Of a DNA stretch of 64,000 nt, positions 43,829 to 53,269 are shown piece by piece. The stretch lies in NCBI GenBank assembly GCA_964627805.1, contig CAZVLA010000031.1, positions 1 through 64,000 on the forward strand, written 5' to 3'. Position 1 is the stretch's first letter, and each line of letters opens with the position of its first letter. Position numbers and translations under genes: made by a program. The DNA comes from CAZAMI01 sp964627805. GTDB taxonomy: Archaea > Thermoproteota > Thermoprotei_A > Sulfolobales > NBVN01. Below the pieces are notes generated by a model. The model was not told the DNA's origin. It saw only the letters and a list, made by a program, of their open reading frames with translations, and did not search any database.

Positions 43829-44707
43829 TTACTCCACCTCACCGTATATGGCTTTAAGATCTTCCAACGTAAGTCTCTTGCCCTCCTTTAGTTTACGTAT
43901 AGCCCTCTCCCTCTTCTCCTTAAGTATTCGCTCCTCAACGGCTTTCTTCTTACTTATTCTTAAGTTACGTAATTTCTCCTGTAATTCTCTGTAACTGCTC
44001 ATTAACTTCTCAAGTTCCTCAGATAAACTTAATAATTCATTAACCTTCGATTTAATATCGTTATTACATTCATTAATCTCATTTTGGAGATTATTAATGA
44101 TATTCTTTAACTCGCCTATCCTCCCTCTCACCTCATTGATCCTATTACTCACTTCTCCAATTCGAGTATTTATATCATTTAATTTAATTAGTAGGCTCTT
44201 TAGTTCCGCTTTTAATTCACTATACTCTTCCTGTGTCTTCTTGGCTTCTATTATCTTAGATAATTTAGCCTCTAATCTAGCGATTTCCTTAATTATACGG
44301 TTCTCTTCCTCTAGTGGTAATGATTCAGTAATTATTCTCCATTCAAGCTCATCTATCCTTGATTTTATTTTATTGAGTGAGACGATCCTACCTATGTTCT
44401 TACCTAAATTATTTAGAAATTCTCTAGTTGAGAATAACTTACTCTTCACTTCCCTAATTTTCCTTATTAGGGCTCTCCGATCCTCAATAAGTTTTGAACG
44501 AGTAGTCTTAAGCTCATTAAGTAATTCACGTTCATTCTTTAATCTCTCTCTTAACTCTTTAATCCTCTGTATTTTCTCTCCTCTAACTTGCTTAATCCTC
44601 CGTATCTCCTCAGCTAACTCACGTCGCTTACTCTTTAGTTCCTTAATTCTGTCTCTTAAATTACTTAATTCCCTTATTATAGTTTCTTCGTCACTTGCTC
44701 CGGACAT
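43829..44707 (-). CDS. Archaeal coiled-coil protein (COG1340 type)
   Basis: 292 residues, almost entirely coiled coil with Lys/Glu/Arg/Leu heptads from residue 10 to about 255, then a short basic end (RAIRKLKEGKRLTLEDLKAI). Proteins of this build are widely conserved in archaea with no settled function. Convergent with uppS, 5 nt apart. Confidence 0.8.
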   Translation of the reverse strand: MSGASDEETIIRELSNLRDRIKELKSKRRELAEEIRRIKQVRGEKIQRIKELRERLKNERELLNELKTTRSKLIEDRRALIRKIREVKSKLFSTREFLNNLGKNIGRIVSLNKIKSRIDELEWRIITESLPLEEENRIIKEIARLEAKLSKIIEAKKTQEEYSELKAELKSLLIKLNDINTRIGEVSNRINEVRGRIGELKNIINNLQNEINECNNDIKSKVNELLSLSEELEKLMSSYRELQEKLRNLRISKKKAVEERILKEKRERAIRKLKEGKRLTLEDLKAIYGEVE

Positions 44708-44722
44708 AATGATTACACTCTC

Positions 44723-45445
44723 TTAATGTCTTTCTTCAGTTTTTAGTAGTACACGTGCATCTGCTACCTTAGCTCCCTTCCCTTTCTCAAACGCCATTAT
44801 CGGGTTTAGATCTACGTCGGATACTTCATTAAGATCCTCCATTAACTTTGATAGATTAACTATTATCTCCACTAGTGCTTCCTTGTCCCTTGGGGGCTCA
44901 CCCCTATAGCCGTCAAGGATCCTAGCAGCTCTGATTTCCTTAAGCATGGTCTCAGCATCGTATCTAGTAACTGGGGCTATTCTGAAGCTTACGTCCTTAA
45001 GTACTTCAACGAAGATTCCGCCTAAGCCGAACATTATTATCGGTCCGAAGGTTGGGTCTCTAGTAGCTCCTACTATGACTTCTAAAGCGTCGGGGACCAT
45101 CTCCTGAACTAATACTCCAGCTACCTTGGCATTAGGTGCTCTCTTACTTACGTTGCTCATTATCTCATTAAAAGCCTTCTCAACCTCTGTTTCATCTTTA
45201 AGACCTACTTTGACACCACCTACATCACTCTTATGTACGATATCCGGGCTCACTATCTTAAGAACTACTGGAAAGCCCACGTTCTTGGCTATCTTGACGG
45301 CCTCCTCAGGTGATCTGGCTAAGTCAGCATTGGGTACGGGTATGTTGTAGGCTCTTAGTAGGGTATATGCTTCATGTTCTAATAACTTTCTCCTACCCTC
45401 ACTTAATGCCTTATCTATTATCTCCTTAACTAACGCGTGACCCAT
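44723..45445 (-). CDS. acdB: Acetate/acyl-CoA synthetase (ADP-forming), beta subunit
   Basis: 240 residues, ATP-grasp fold: LLEHEAYTLLRAYNIPVPNA, VGFPVVLKIVSPDIVHKSDV, GGVKVGLKDE and PTFGPIIMFGLGGIFVEVLK. It makes ATP and acid from acyl-CoA in archaeal fermentation together with an alpha subunit, which is not adjacent here. Length fits the separate beta subunit. Confidence 0.93.
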   Translation of the reverse strand: MGHALVKEIIDKALSEGRRKLLEHEAYTLLRAYNIPVPNADLARSPEEAVKIAKNVGFPVVLKIVSPDIVHKSDVGGVKVGLKDETEVEKAFNEIMSNVSKRAPNAKVAGVLVQEMVPDALEVIVGATRDPTFGPIIMFGLGGIFVEVLKDVSFRIAPVTRYDAETMLKEIRAARILDGYRGEPPRDKEALVEIIVNLSKLMEDLNEVSDVDLNPIMAFEKGKGAKVADARVLLKTEERH

Positions 45446-45512
45446 CTTTTACCCCGCCTTACATTAGAAAGTAGTCATTTAAAGGTTATATATGCGTACT
45501 CACATGAAGCCC

Positions 45513-46325
45513 TCATAACTTCCCACTAGGCTCCTCAGTTAAGTAGTCCTCACCACCGGCGACAACCTTCTGAATAGCTCCGTATAGTACCTCTAGATTT
45601 ATTTCATCCCTAGCTGAAATAGGGATTACATCAGAGTACAGTTGCTTAAGTGATTCACACAGCTTAACTACGGCGTCGTAATCAATCAAGGGAGTAACTA
45701 CTGGTAATTCATGGCAACTATATTCCTCACTTAATATCTTCATTAAGTATAAATCACTGATGATCTTACCTATCTCATTCTCCCCTAAACCCCTCTGAGT
45801 TATCAGTAAGTCAATCTTATTAATAGCGAGGATCTGAGGTAACTGCATCCTATAAAGTGTTGATAGGGATAGTAGAAGAAGTGAGAATGCCGAGGCCGGG
45901 GTTGAGGCTAGTCTAGCATCAACTATAAACACAACAGCTGTCTTGTATCCACGTGTCAACTCACGTATTATCTGAGGACCTAAGCGCCGAAAAGCAATTA
46001 CCTCGAGCTGGCCAGGTAAGTCAACTAATGCGTAATTAGCCCTTACCTCCTCAATATCCCTTCTAATATCCTCAACGTAATTAATCAGCATATCAACACT
46101 AGCTACTAAAGCACCGTTAGGACCTAGGCCCTTCTCGATCATTAAGTCGTATGTCCTTACATACCTCCTAACATCGACGTCAGGTACGTAAGGTAATGAC
46201 TCAGCCGCTGGGTCGAAGTTCACTTTAGCTACACTCATTTGGGAGTCCTCAATCCAGTCAGAAAGCGCCTTAACTAATGTTGACTTACCCGAACCCGCCG
46301 GACCTGCAATGATTACGTAGTACAT
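45513..46325 (-). CDS. GPN-loop GTPase
   Basis: 270 residues. G1 is IIAGPAGSGKSTLVKAL, and the Gly-Pro-Asn insertion is in LGPNGALVASVDML. DLPGQLEVIAF is G3 and INKIDLL is G4. Eukaryotic relatives help assemble RNA polymerase; the archaeal partner is not settled. Intact and normal in size. Confidence 0.93.
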   Translation of the reverse strand: MYYVIIAGPAGSGKSTLVKALSDWIEDSQMSVAKVNFDPAAESLPYVPDVDVRRYVRTYDLMIEKGLGPNGALVASVDMLINYVEDIRRDIEEVRANYALVDLPGQLEVIAFRRLGPQIIRELTRGYKTAVVFIVDARLASTPASAFSLLLLSLSTLYRMQLPQILAINKIDLLITQRGLGENEIGKIISDLYLMKILSEEYSCHELPVVTPLIDYDAVVKLCESLKQLYSDVIPISARDEINLEVLYGAIQKVVAGGEDYLTEEPSGKL

Positions 46326-46348
46326 AACCTAGAACCCGCTTATAGTGT

Positions 46349-47416
46349 TTATAAGAGCCAAAATAACCTACGTCTTTTATACTTACCAACGATGTTTAGT
46401 CTATAGCCGCATTTAGGGCATTTCCCGTCTTCACTCAATTTGTAGCTAATTACCTCGAAACCGTACCTCTCAATAACTAACTCACCGCATTTAGGGCAGT
46501 ACGTGTGCTCTAGTGGGTGACCAGGTACGTTACCTAGGTACACGTGCTTTAACCCCTCCTCCTTAGCAACTTTAGCGCATTTTTCCAGTAAACTCAACGG
46601 TGTGGGTTCAACGTCAGTCATTAAGTAGTTGGGGTAAAATCTAAGTAGGTGAAGGGGGACTTCATCACTCAATTCATTTACGATCCACCTAACTAATCTT
46701 CTTAGATCCTTAAGGTCTTCATCAGCTCCTGGTATTATTAAGTTAGTTATCTCTATAAACACGCCACCTCTCTTCAGCTCAAGAATGGTATCGAATATGG
46801 GGTCAGGATCAGGTACGCTCATGAACTTACGGTAAAACTCACGATTGCCTGACACTTTTAAATCAATCGTTGCTGCGTCCATGTACTTACTAATCTCCTT
46901 AGCGGCTTCAATACTCATGTAGCCATTAGTTACCATGGTGTTAAATAATCCATTCTTCCTAGCTAATTTAGCTGTGTCGTACATTAACTCGAAGAACACG
47001 GTTGGTTCATTATATGTGTAGCTAATACCATCACTTCCCCTTCTTAAAGCCATTTCAACGATTCTGCTAGGCTCTATATACTCGCCGAAAATCTCATCCT
47101 TACGGGCTTGACTAATTGACCAGTTAAGGCAGAACTTACAGAAGAAGTTACATCCTGATGTCGATATGGAGAATACCAAGGAACCTGGGTGGAAGTGGTA
47201 TAGTGGTTTCTTCTCTATAGGATCTACATTAGCTGCTGTAAGTAATCCGTAGACTAACGTGTATAACTTACCCCCTTGATTGTACCTAACGCCGCATGCA
47301 CCGTACTCCCCCTCACTTATGATGCAGTACCTATGACACAGTCTACACCTAACCTTACCATTGATGCGTTCCCAGAACATCGCTTCCTTAATCCAAGGCT
47401 TACTTAAGTCAATCAT
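46349..47416 (-). CDS. Radical SAM protein of the AmmeMemoRadiSam/PflA-like group
   Basis: 355 residues. The radical SAM cluster motif CxxxCxxC is in STSGCNFFCKFCLNW (near residue 90). An N-terminal CRLCHRYC and a C-terminal zinc ribbon (YCPKCGELV, GKCPKCGYRL) flank the TIM barrel. EPLYHFHPGSLVFS-type sequence is also present. Archaeal relatives are found with AMMECR1 and Memo proteins; neither is adjacent here. Reaction unknown. Confidence 0.88.
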   Translation of the reverse strand: MIDLSKPWIKEAMFWERINGKVRCRLCHRYCIISEGEYGACGVRYNQGGKLYTLVYGLLTAANVDPIEKKPLYHFHPGSLVFSISTSGCNFFCKFCLNWSISQARKDEIFGEYIEPSRIVEMALRRGSDGISYTYNEPTVFFELMYDTAKLARKNGLFNTMVTNGYMSIEAAKEISKYMDAATIDLKVSGNREFYRKFMSVPDPDPIFDTILELKRGGVFIEITNLIIPGADEDLKDLRRLVRWIVNELSDEVPLHLLRFYPNYLMTDVEPTPLSLLEKCAKVAKEEGLKHVYLGNVPGHPLEHTYCPKCGELVIERYGFEVISYKLSEDGKCPKCGYRLNIVGKYKRRRLFWLL

Positions 47417-47498
47417 GAGTATACTACACCTAATTACATCTTGCTAAGCCCTAGGTTAAATTTTAATAAAATAGCTAACTGAAGCAATATCGGGATAC

Positions 47499-48428
47499 AT
47501 GGTGGGGTTGAGGATTGTACCGCTTAGTAATTCATTAGGCTTAGGAAGGAGTATTGCGGATTTACTCAATGCAGAACTTACTAAGGTATTTACTAAAACC
47601 TTTCCTGATGGTGAATTATACGTTAGGGTAGAAGATGACCTAAGCGGTGATGACGTAGTAGTAATTCAGTCTCTATACCCTAACCAAAACACATCAATAA
47701 TTGAGTTACTGCTGGGTATCGACGCGGTTAGGAGGTGTGGAGCTAGTAGAGTTATTGCTGTAGTACCTTACTTAGCGTATTCAAGACAGGATAGGCAGTT
47801 TCTTAAGGGTGAGGCAGTTAGTTCATATGTACTGCTAAGTACCATTAAGACTTTAGGTACTAACTACTTACTAACTATTGACGCACATAGTGATAGGCTT
47901 AAGGAGTACTTCGGTAATGGATTTACTAATATACTCCCTATGGAGATCTTCTCAAAGTATCTAATTGAGAAGGAAGGCGTTAAGGAAGGAAGTGAGGATG
48001 CAATTATAGTAGCACCTGATAAAGGGGCTGAGCATAGGGCTAGGGCGTTAAGTGAAGTACTTAGGATTAACTACGTGGTCATTAAGAAGGTTAGAAATAG
48101 GTATACAGGGGAAATTAAGCATGAATTCCCTAAAGAGATTGACGTTAAAGGTAAGATTGCTGTAGTAGTTGATGACATAATAAGTACTGGAGGTACCGTA
48201 GCAAGTATAGCTAAATTCCTAAATAGCTTAGGTACCGAGAAAGTAGTGGTTTTAGCTAGCCACGGATTATTCGTAGGTAATGCTATTGAGAAATTAAGGA
48301 GGGCAGGAGTATCTAGGGTGGTGATTATTAAGACCGTAGGTAGGTATCCTAGTAGCGACCTTATAGAGGTAATTGATCCATCAGCGTTATTAGCTAGGCA
48401 TTTAAGGAATCTAACTTTAGCACTATGA
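47499..48428 (+). CDS. prs: Ribose-phosphate pyrophosphokinase
   Basis: 309 residues. Makes PRPP from ribose 5-phosphate and ATP. Motifs include KTFPDGELYVRVEDDLSG, LLTIDAHSDRLKEYF, PDKGAEHRA and the PRPP loop VVVDDIISTGGTVASIA. An AAATTTTAATAAAAT promoter lies about 35 nt upstream. Confidence 0.96.
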   Translation: MVGLRIVPLSNSLGLGRSIADLLNAELTKVFTKTFPDGELYVRVEDDLSGDDVVVIQSLYPNQNTSIIELLLGIDAVRRCGASRVIAVVPYLAYSRQDRQFLKGEAVSSYVLLSTIKTLGTNYLLTIDAHSDRLKEYFGNGFTNILPMEIFSKYLIEKEGVKEGSEDAIIVAPDKGAEHRARALSEVLRINYVVIKKVRNRYTGEIKHEFPKEIDVKGKIAVVVDDIISTGGTVASIAKFLNSLGTEKVVVLASHGLFVGNAIEKLRRAGVSRVVIIKTVGRYPSSDLIEVIDPSALLARHLRNLTLAL

Positions 48429-48449
48429 CCTAACTACTTAGGGATAGAG

Positions 48450-49454
48450 ATGCTTACCTACTTAAGACTATCAGGAGAGCACCGTACATTACCTCTAGCT
48501 GAAGTAAGGGCTGTCCTAGAAGCTGAGGATATAGTCTACAAGGAACTAATCAATATCGATCAATTAGTTGTGCTTGAAATACCTAAACACGGTATTAAAT
48601 CATTAACTAACAGATTATCCCTCACAATATCCCTAGGTGAAGTGATAGGTATTTACGATAGGGGAGTAGGTATTAAGGATATTGTGAGAGACTTAAAGGA
48701 TAACCTAGCCAGCGATAAGGTCATGGTCGTATATGATAGAGTTAAGGGTAGGCAGGCATTCAGTTATGAGGAGCTACTTAACGCGTTAAGGAGTAGTAAC
48801 ATAATATGTAGCGTAAAGGACTACGAAGAGGTTATTGAGGTGATTATTAGTGACTTAGTTGTTGTTGGTAGGAGGTTATATAGAAGGAGGTTACAATCGT
48901 TCTTTGACAGAATGCCTCAGAAGAGACCTGTGTATAGACCAGGAACCTTAACTCCTCAAGTCTCTAGGTTATTCGTTAACCTAAGTAGAGCTAGTTCAAG
49001 TAATTCTCCTTACCTAGATCCATTCTGTGGTGTGGGAGGGTTCCTGATTGAAGCGTGCCTCATGGGTGTAGGAAATTACTTAGGTGTAGAAATTAATGAG
49101 GACTATGCTAGAGGGGCTAGGATTAATTTACTTCACTATGGATGCATCCCTAACGTGGTTGTAGGTGACGCATGTAGCGTCCCTATTAATAAGGTAGGAG
49201 CTATAGGTACTGACCCACCTTATGGTAGAATGACTAAGTCTGTAAGCAGGGAGCTTAAGGATCTCATGATGTGCTTCCTTGAGGAAGCATCTAAGGTGCT
49301 TAGGAAGGGCTCATACTTAGTATTTGCTCAACGTAAAGGAGTAATCAGTGACGAAGATATAGTAAGTATTAGTGGACTAGAGCTTATTGAGAAGCACCTT
49401 AACTGGGTTCACGGATCCTTAACAAGGGACATCTATGTGGTGAGGAGGGTATGA
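48450..49454 (+). CDS. tRNA (guanine10-N2)-methyltransferase, Trm11/TrmG10 type
   Basis: 334 residues: an N-terminal ferredoxin-like/THUMP region (about residues 1-155), then a Rossmann methyltransferase. YLDPFCGVGGFLIEACLMGV is the SAM motif and GTDPPYGRMTK the catalytic (D)PPY for N2 of guanine. The stop overlaps the start of the RNase Z gene by 4 nt, forming a tRNA-maturation pair. Confidence 0.92.
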   Translation: MLTYLRLSGEHRTLPLAEVRAVLEAEDIVYKELINIDQLVVLEIPKHGIKSLTNRLSLTISLGEVIGIYDRGVGIKDIVRDLKDNLASDKVMVVYDRVKGRQAFSYEELLNALRSSNIICSVKDYEEVIEVIISDLVVVGRRLYRRRLQSFFDRMPQKRPVYRPGTLTPQVSRLFVNLSRASSSNSPYLDPFCGVGGFLIEACLMGVGNYLGVEINEDYARGARINLLHYGCIPNVVVGDACSVPINKVGAIGTDPPYGRMTKSVSRELKDLMMCFLEEASKVLRKGSYLVFAQRKGVISDEDIVSISGLELIEKHLNWVHGSLTRDIYVVRRV

Positions 49455-50218
49455 ATCCAGTAATAATTACGTTCCTAGGGTCTAGAGGGCCTTACGCTGG
49501 TAGTGACGAGTTGCCTGCAGTTGTTATTAGGTTCGGAAGGAGGGTTTTACTACTAGATGCAGGTGAGGGCGTCCAACATAGGTTAATGGATGTAGGCGTA
49601 AGTGTTGCTAAGGTATCTACAATCCTAATTACTCACATGCATGGAGACCACATTCTAGGTTTAATACCGCTCATTCAGTCCAGATCATTAAGTAACGTAA
49701 GGAAGGAACTAACTATAGTAGGTCCCAGAGGCTTAAGGGAGTACTTAGAAGCAAACTTTAAAATGCTTAAGTTCACCCCGTGCTTTGACGTCATTATTCA
49801 TGAAGTCGATAAGGGATGTGGTGATCTAAGTATAGGTGGCTTAAGGCTAAGTTATTTAAGACTAGATCACGATATTGACACTTATGGCTACCTAATCAAT
49901 GTAGGTGGTAATGATGAAGTAAATATATGTTACGTAACCGACACTAGGCCCATAAGCCTTAACGAGTACTTCACTAAATGTAAAATACTGATTCATGACT
50001 CTACATTCTTAAGCTATGATAGGGATCTAGCTATCAATTACGGACACTCAACAGCAGCAGATGCTGCTAAAGCAGCTATTGATGTTAATGCTGAAATGCT
50101 ACTGTTGTTCCACATGTCTCCTAGGTATAGGGATCTAGAGTTATTTGAAGCCGAGGCTAGGAGGTACTTTAGATTTTCTTATGTTGCTAAGAAATTTACT
50201 AAGGTTTTCATTAAGTAA
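49451..50218 (+). CDS. rnz: Ribonuclease Z
   Basis: 255 residues, metallo-beta-lactamase fold. The metal site is LITHMHGDHILGLIPL, with further ligands in LRLDHDIDTYGY, CYVTDT and YGHSTAADAA. It cleaves tRNA 3' trailers. Overlaps the methyltransferase stop by 4 nt. The following 205 bases (50219-50423) show no gene or RNA I can support. Confidence 0.95.
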   Translation: MNPVIITFLGSRGPYAGSDELPAVVIRFGRRVLLLDAGEGVQHRLMDVGVSVAKVSTILITHMHGDHILGLIPLIQSRSLSNVRKELTIVGPRGLREYLEANFKMLKFTPCFDVIIHEVDKGCGDLSIGGLRLSYLRLDHDIDTYGYLINVGGNDEVNICYVTDTRPISLNEYFTKCKILIHDSTFLSYDRDLAINYGHSTAADAAKAAIDVNAEMLLLFHMSPRYRDLELFEAEARRYFRFSYVAKKFTKVFIK

Positions 50219-50423
50219 TGTATGGAAAAGAAGCTGTCTCTCCTACAGATTTTCCCGATCTATGAACTATAATTGAACATTGATGTAGTTACCTACGCTA
50301 GGGTTACATATCTCTAATAATAGAAATCGCTATGAACCCATACCAAGGCTCGTAATGACGCATAGTGAAAATAGTTCTTTAAAGAGACTTTAATGAGGTG
50401 CGGTACTAACGCATTATGCAGTA

Positions 50424-50867
50424 TTAAAGCTTAGGTACTTCTCTCTCCCATAGGGGTTTCCCAGCCTTTGTCTTCGGTGCTAACCAATCGATTATGTCAT
50501 TTATCTTATTACTTGATATAGTGACCGTTATAGGTCCTAGAGGTGATTCATCATCGTATGATACGAAGGATATGTGGCCTGCGTACGCGCTTTGCTTATG
50601 TAACTTGAAGGTAATTATATTGCCACTTCTTGAATTAAGTAATACGTGCCTAGCAGTATCTAGGATGCGTTCCTGCCTTAATAGGTCATGGAACCTAAAG
50701 AGGGGGGTTAAGCTATTACTCTCAACAACTAATAGTTTAAACCCTTCCTCAAGGTCAACCTCTTTAATGTCCTTATCCCTAATAAGGAATAAATTCATTA
50801 AAGCCTTCTTAACCCTCCTAACGTCCTCAGTAGGTCTAACCTCCGTCTCTATCCTAATTACGGTCAT
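50424..50867 (-). CDS. UPF0201 family protein
   Basis: 147 residues. IRIETEVRPTEDVRRVKKAL opens a ferredoxin-like, ribosomal L5-like fold, with HDLLRQERILDTARHVLL and TFKLHKQSAYAGHISFV in the second half. Conserved in archaea, probably RNA-binding. Its start overlaps the UPF0200 gene upstream by 14 nt, a pairing seen in other archaea. Confidence 0.88.
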   Translation of the reverse strand: MTVIRIETEVRPTEDVRRVKKALMNLFLIRDKDIKEVDLEEGFKLLVVESNSLTPLFRFHDLLRQERILDTARHVLLNSRSGNIITFKLHKQSAYAGHISFVSYDDESPLGPITVTISSNKINDIIDWLAPKTKAGKPLWEREVPKL

Positions 50868-51435
50868 TATTCCCTACCAGTCTATGTGCAATATCTTTTA
50901 CTTCCCTAATTAATTCACTGATCTCCTTATCTTCATTGACTACCATATAATCAGCTAATGCAATCACATTTCCAATACCGAATTTAAGTTCCTTCTCATC
51001 CCTTAATCTGAATTCATCCCATGTCTTAGGATCATCAGGTCTTCCCCTCTCCTTCAATCTCCTAAAGCGTGTTTTAGGTGATGAATGTATAGCTACTATA
51101 GCTACATCGTTAAAGTTTCTTCTAAATACCTCAACCTCACTTAAACTCCTAACACCATCGATGATGAGTACCTCCTTCCCTATGTTTAATTTCCTAATAT
51201 ACAATACAGTTAGCTTAGCTACTGCGTCCTTTCCATACATTCTCCTTAATTCTTCAGCGAACTTCATCATCGATATTAAGTCCTTGCCTATCCCTCTTCT
51301 AGACGCTTCATACCTTACTACATCACCCATTGAAATCACTTGAGTGTTTAGTGCTTCAGCCAATGCCTTAGATACTATAGATTTACCTGCTCCTGGCATT
51401 CCAACAACGCATATTACCTTCCTAATCTGTGCCAC
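50854..51435 (-). CDS. UPF0200 P-loop kinase-like protein
   Basis: 193 residues. VICVVGMPGAGKSIVSKAL is the P-loop of an adenylate-kinase-like fold. VISMGDVVRYEASRRGIGKD and GRPDDPKTWDEFRLRDE match the archaeal UPF0200 family, related to dephospho-CoA kinases. The substrate is not established. Confidence 0.9.
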   Translation of the reverse strand: MAQIRKVICVVGMPGAGKSIVSKALAEALNTQVISMGDVVRYEASRRGIGKDLISMMKFAEELRRMYGKDAVAKLTVLYIRKLNIGKEVLIIDGVRSLSEVEVFRRNFNDVAIVAIHSSPKTRFRRLKERGRPDDPKTWDEFRLRDEKELKFGIGNVIALADYMVVNEDKEISELIREVKDIAHRLVGNNDRN

Positions 51436-51516
51436 TCTCTAATCCCCTACACAGAATAAGTAATACGGAATTAAAGGTAAGGGACCCCAAGTAAGTTTAT
51501 TTGAGTAATTAATTTA

Positions 51517-51543
51517 AGGTATTACTAAGGGTCAGTAATACCT
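51517..51543. promoter_or_regulatory. Perfect inverted repeat in a divergent intergenic region
   Basis: AGGTATTACT (51517-51526) and AGTAATACCT (51534-51543) are exact reverse complements separated by 7 nt. The site lies between UPF0200 (minus) and the zinc-ribbon gene (plus), just upstream of TATTTTTAG (about 51552-51560). It shares AGGTATTAC with the palindrome at 42093-42108, which suggests a common DNA-binding protein. Confidence 0.5.
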
Positions 51544-51607
51544 AAACCCGTATTTTTAGTTGCTACAGTTTTGAGTATAAAGCACTAATATCTAATTCGG
51601 TGAAGTT

Positions 51608-51889
51608 ATGCCAGTCATTTTCAGATGCAGTTCATGCGGTTCAGTAATATATGTGTTTAAACGCGTGGGTCAAGATTGCTTCGGGCTTCCATCACCTACA
51701 GAACTAATAAATAGACTAGGTGGTGTATGCCCGAAGTGCGGAAGTGCATTAAGTATACCTAAGATATCCGATATTAAGATAATTGGAAGAGTTAGTGAAT
51801 TACTTGAGAGCTACATAGAACGAAACTTAGTTAATGATCTAGGTAGCCAAGAGGGCATTCTTAGAATTACTTCAGCTATCCATGAGTGA
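51608..51889 (+). CDS. Archaeal zinc-ribbon protein
   Basis: 93 residues. Cysteines in FRCSSCGSVIY and GGVCPKCGSALSIP form one zinc ribbon, followed by a helical tail. Small conserved archaeal protein of unknown role. Its last 79 nt overlap the 3' end of the cca gene on the other strand. Confidence 0.75.
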   Translation: MPVIFRCSSCGSVIYVFKRVGQDCFGLPSPTELINRLGGVCPKCGSALSIPKISDIKIIGRVSELLESYIERNLVNDLGSQEGILRITSAIHE

Positions 51890-53259
51890 AATGATTCGTT
51901 CTTTAAAATCTCTTGAGGTGTTTTATTTAAATCATTAAAATCGATAATATTAAGTAGTGTGAAGTACTTGCTGTAACTACTTTTAAGTAAGTTACTTATC
52001 GTATTACTAACTATCTTTGACGCATCGGTGCAGTTTCTCTTAATCATTACTCTAATACTACCTAATCTATCGATCCACGGACCAATCACTCCACTTCTCA
52101 TAAAGTTCTTCTCGTAGAACCTAATCACGTCCTCAAACATATGGGTAGGGGGTCCCCTACGTAACTCATAATGCGGTAATTCGCTCTTAAGTACTTCAAT
52201 GGCTATTACCGCGTACATTCTATCATCACTCCATATAGATAAGTCAATAACCTCAATATCGGCTGAAGTTAATTTCCTCTCAATAGTGTTTACTAACTTA
52301 CTTAACTTACCCCATATAATATCGGGTGAGGTTTCGGTATTTATAATCTTAAGTAGCACTATGTATACACTACGTCTCTGTCCTTTGTAATAATTAATTA
52401 GGTCATTAAGTCCTATGTGAGGTTTAGCGGGGAAGAAGTATGTTATGTCAGGGTACTTAAGAAATAGAGCGGATGCCGTACTCATTATTGACAAGCTCCT
52501 CCGTGATACGGCTGCTGCGGCGTTTCTCCTAGGATCTACAGGATCCGGAACCCTTAGGATCGCGTTTGGGAACATCTTATTAACTTCACTTAAGCTGTAA
52601 GGAACCTTATCTACGATTATTACAGAGCCTACTCGCCACTTTCTAGCATTCTTAAGAACGTCAAGGAACGTCCCGTACTTAATAATGAGTAACTCACAAA
52701 GGTAACCTGAGAAACCTTTAGTCTTTATTTCAGCACCGTAAATACCTACTCCTTTAAGGAACTTCTTTAAGAGCCTAACATCATCTTTCTGACGACTACT
52801 TAATTTACTAACTACGTATTTAGTATGGAACGGCGTTCTATCGACTGGAGTCATTATTTCATCTATGGTTTCAGCCCAATAAGCAGGCACTATATCAGCT
52901 TGAAAACGGTCTTTAATGACTCTAATGTAGGGATGTGATGCATACCTTAATTCAGCAGTAACGCCCTTTTCTTTAAGTACCCTCACTAAGGGCTTAATTA
53001 CGTGTTTTTTAATCCATTCATTACTTAACTCCCTATATTTAATTAATATAAATATATCTAAGTCTATCTCGCCTCTTATGCATGTCCCCTTAGCAAGTGA
53101 ACCTTCAAGAGTTACCTTAAATTCATAAGGAATTTTCAAGTTTTCTTCTATATAGCCCCTTAGCTCCTCGTAGAGATTAATGGCCTCTAGTAATTCATCG
53201 TTAGTAGGTCTTATTCTCTTAATTACTTCATTTAATACTTCGGTGTATTGGTTATTCAT
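51811..53259 (-). CDS. cca: CCA-adding enzyme (class I tRNA nucleotidyltransferase)
   Basis: About 482 residues from ATG 53257-53259. The nucleotidyltransferase core has TLEGSLAKGTCIRGEIDLDI, with GS and the two metal-binding Asp. RFQADIVPAY supplies the third, and TPFHTKYVV and IKTKGFSGYLCELLI are archaeal class I features. It repairs or adds CCA ends, although all three tRNAs here encode CCA. A longer frame to 53298 would overlap the thpR gene. The 3' end overlaps the zinc-ribbon gene by 79 nt. Confidence 0.93.
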   Translation of the reverse strand: MNNQYTEVLNEVIKRIRPTNDELLEAINLYEELRGYIEENLKIPYEFKVTLEGSLAKGTCIRGEIDLDIFILIKYRELSNEWIKKHVIKPLVRVLKEKGVTAELRYASHPYIRVIKDRFQADIVPAYWAETIDEIMTPVDRTPFHTKYVVSKLSSRQKDDVRLLKKFLKGVGIYGAEIKTKGFSGYLCELLIIKYGTFLDVLKNARKWRVGSVIIVDKVPYSLSEVNKMFPNAILRVPDPVDPRRNAAAAVSRRSLSIMSTASALFLKYPDITYFFPAKPHIGLNDLINYYKGQRRSVYIVLLKIINTETSPDIIWGKLSKLVNTIERKLTSADIEVIDLSIWSDDRMYAVIAIEVLKSELPHYELRRGPPTHMFEDVIRFYEKNFMRSGVIGPWIDRLGSIRVMIKRNCTDASKIVSNTISNLLKSSYSKYFTLLNIIDFNDLNKTPQEILKNESFHSWIAEVILRMPSWLPRSLTKFRSM

Positions 53260-53269
53260 GATGTAGACC

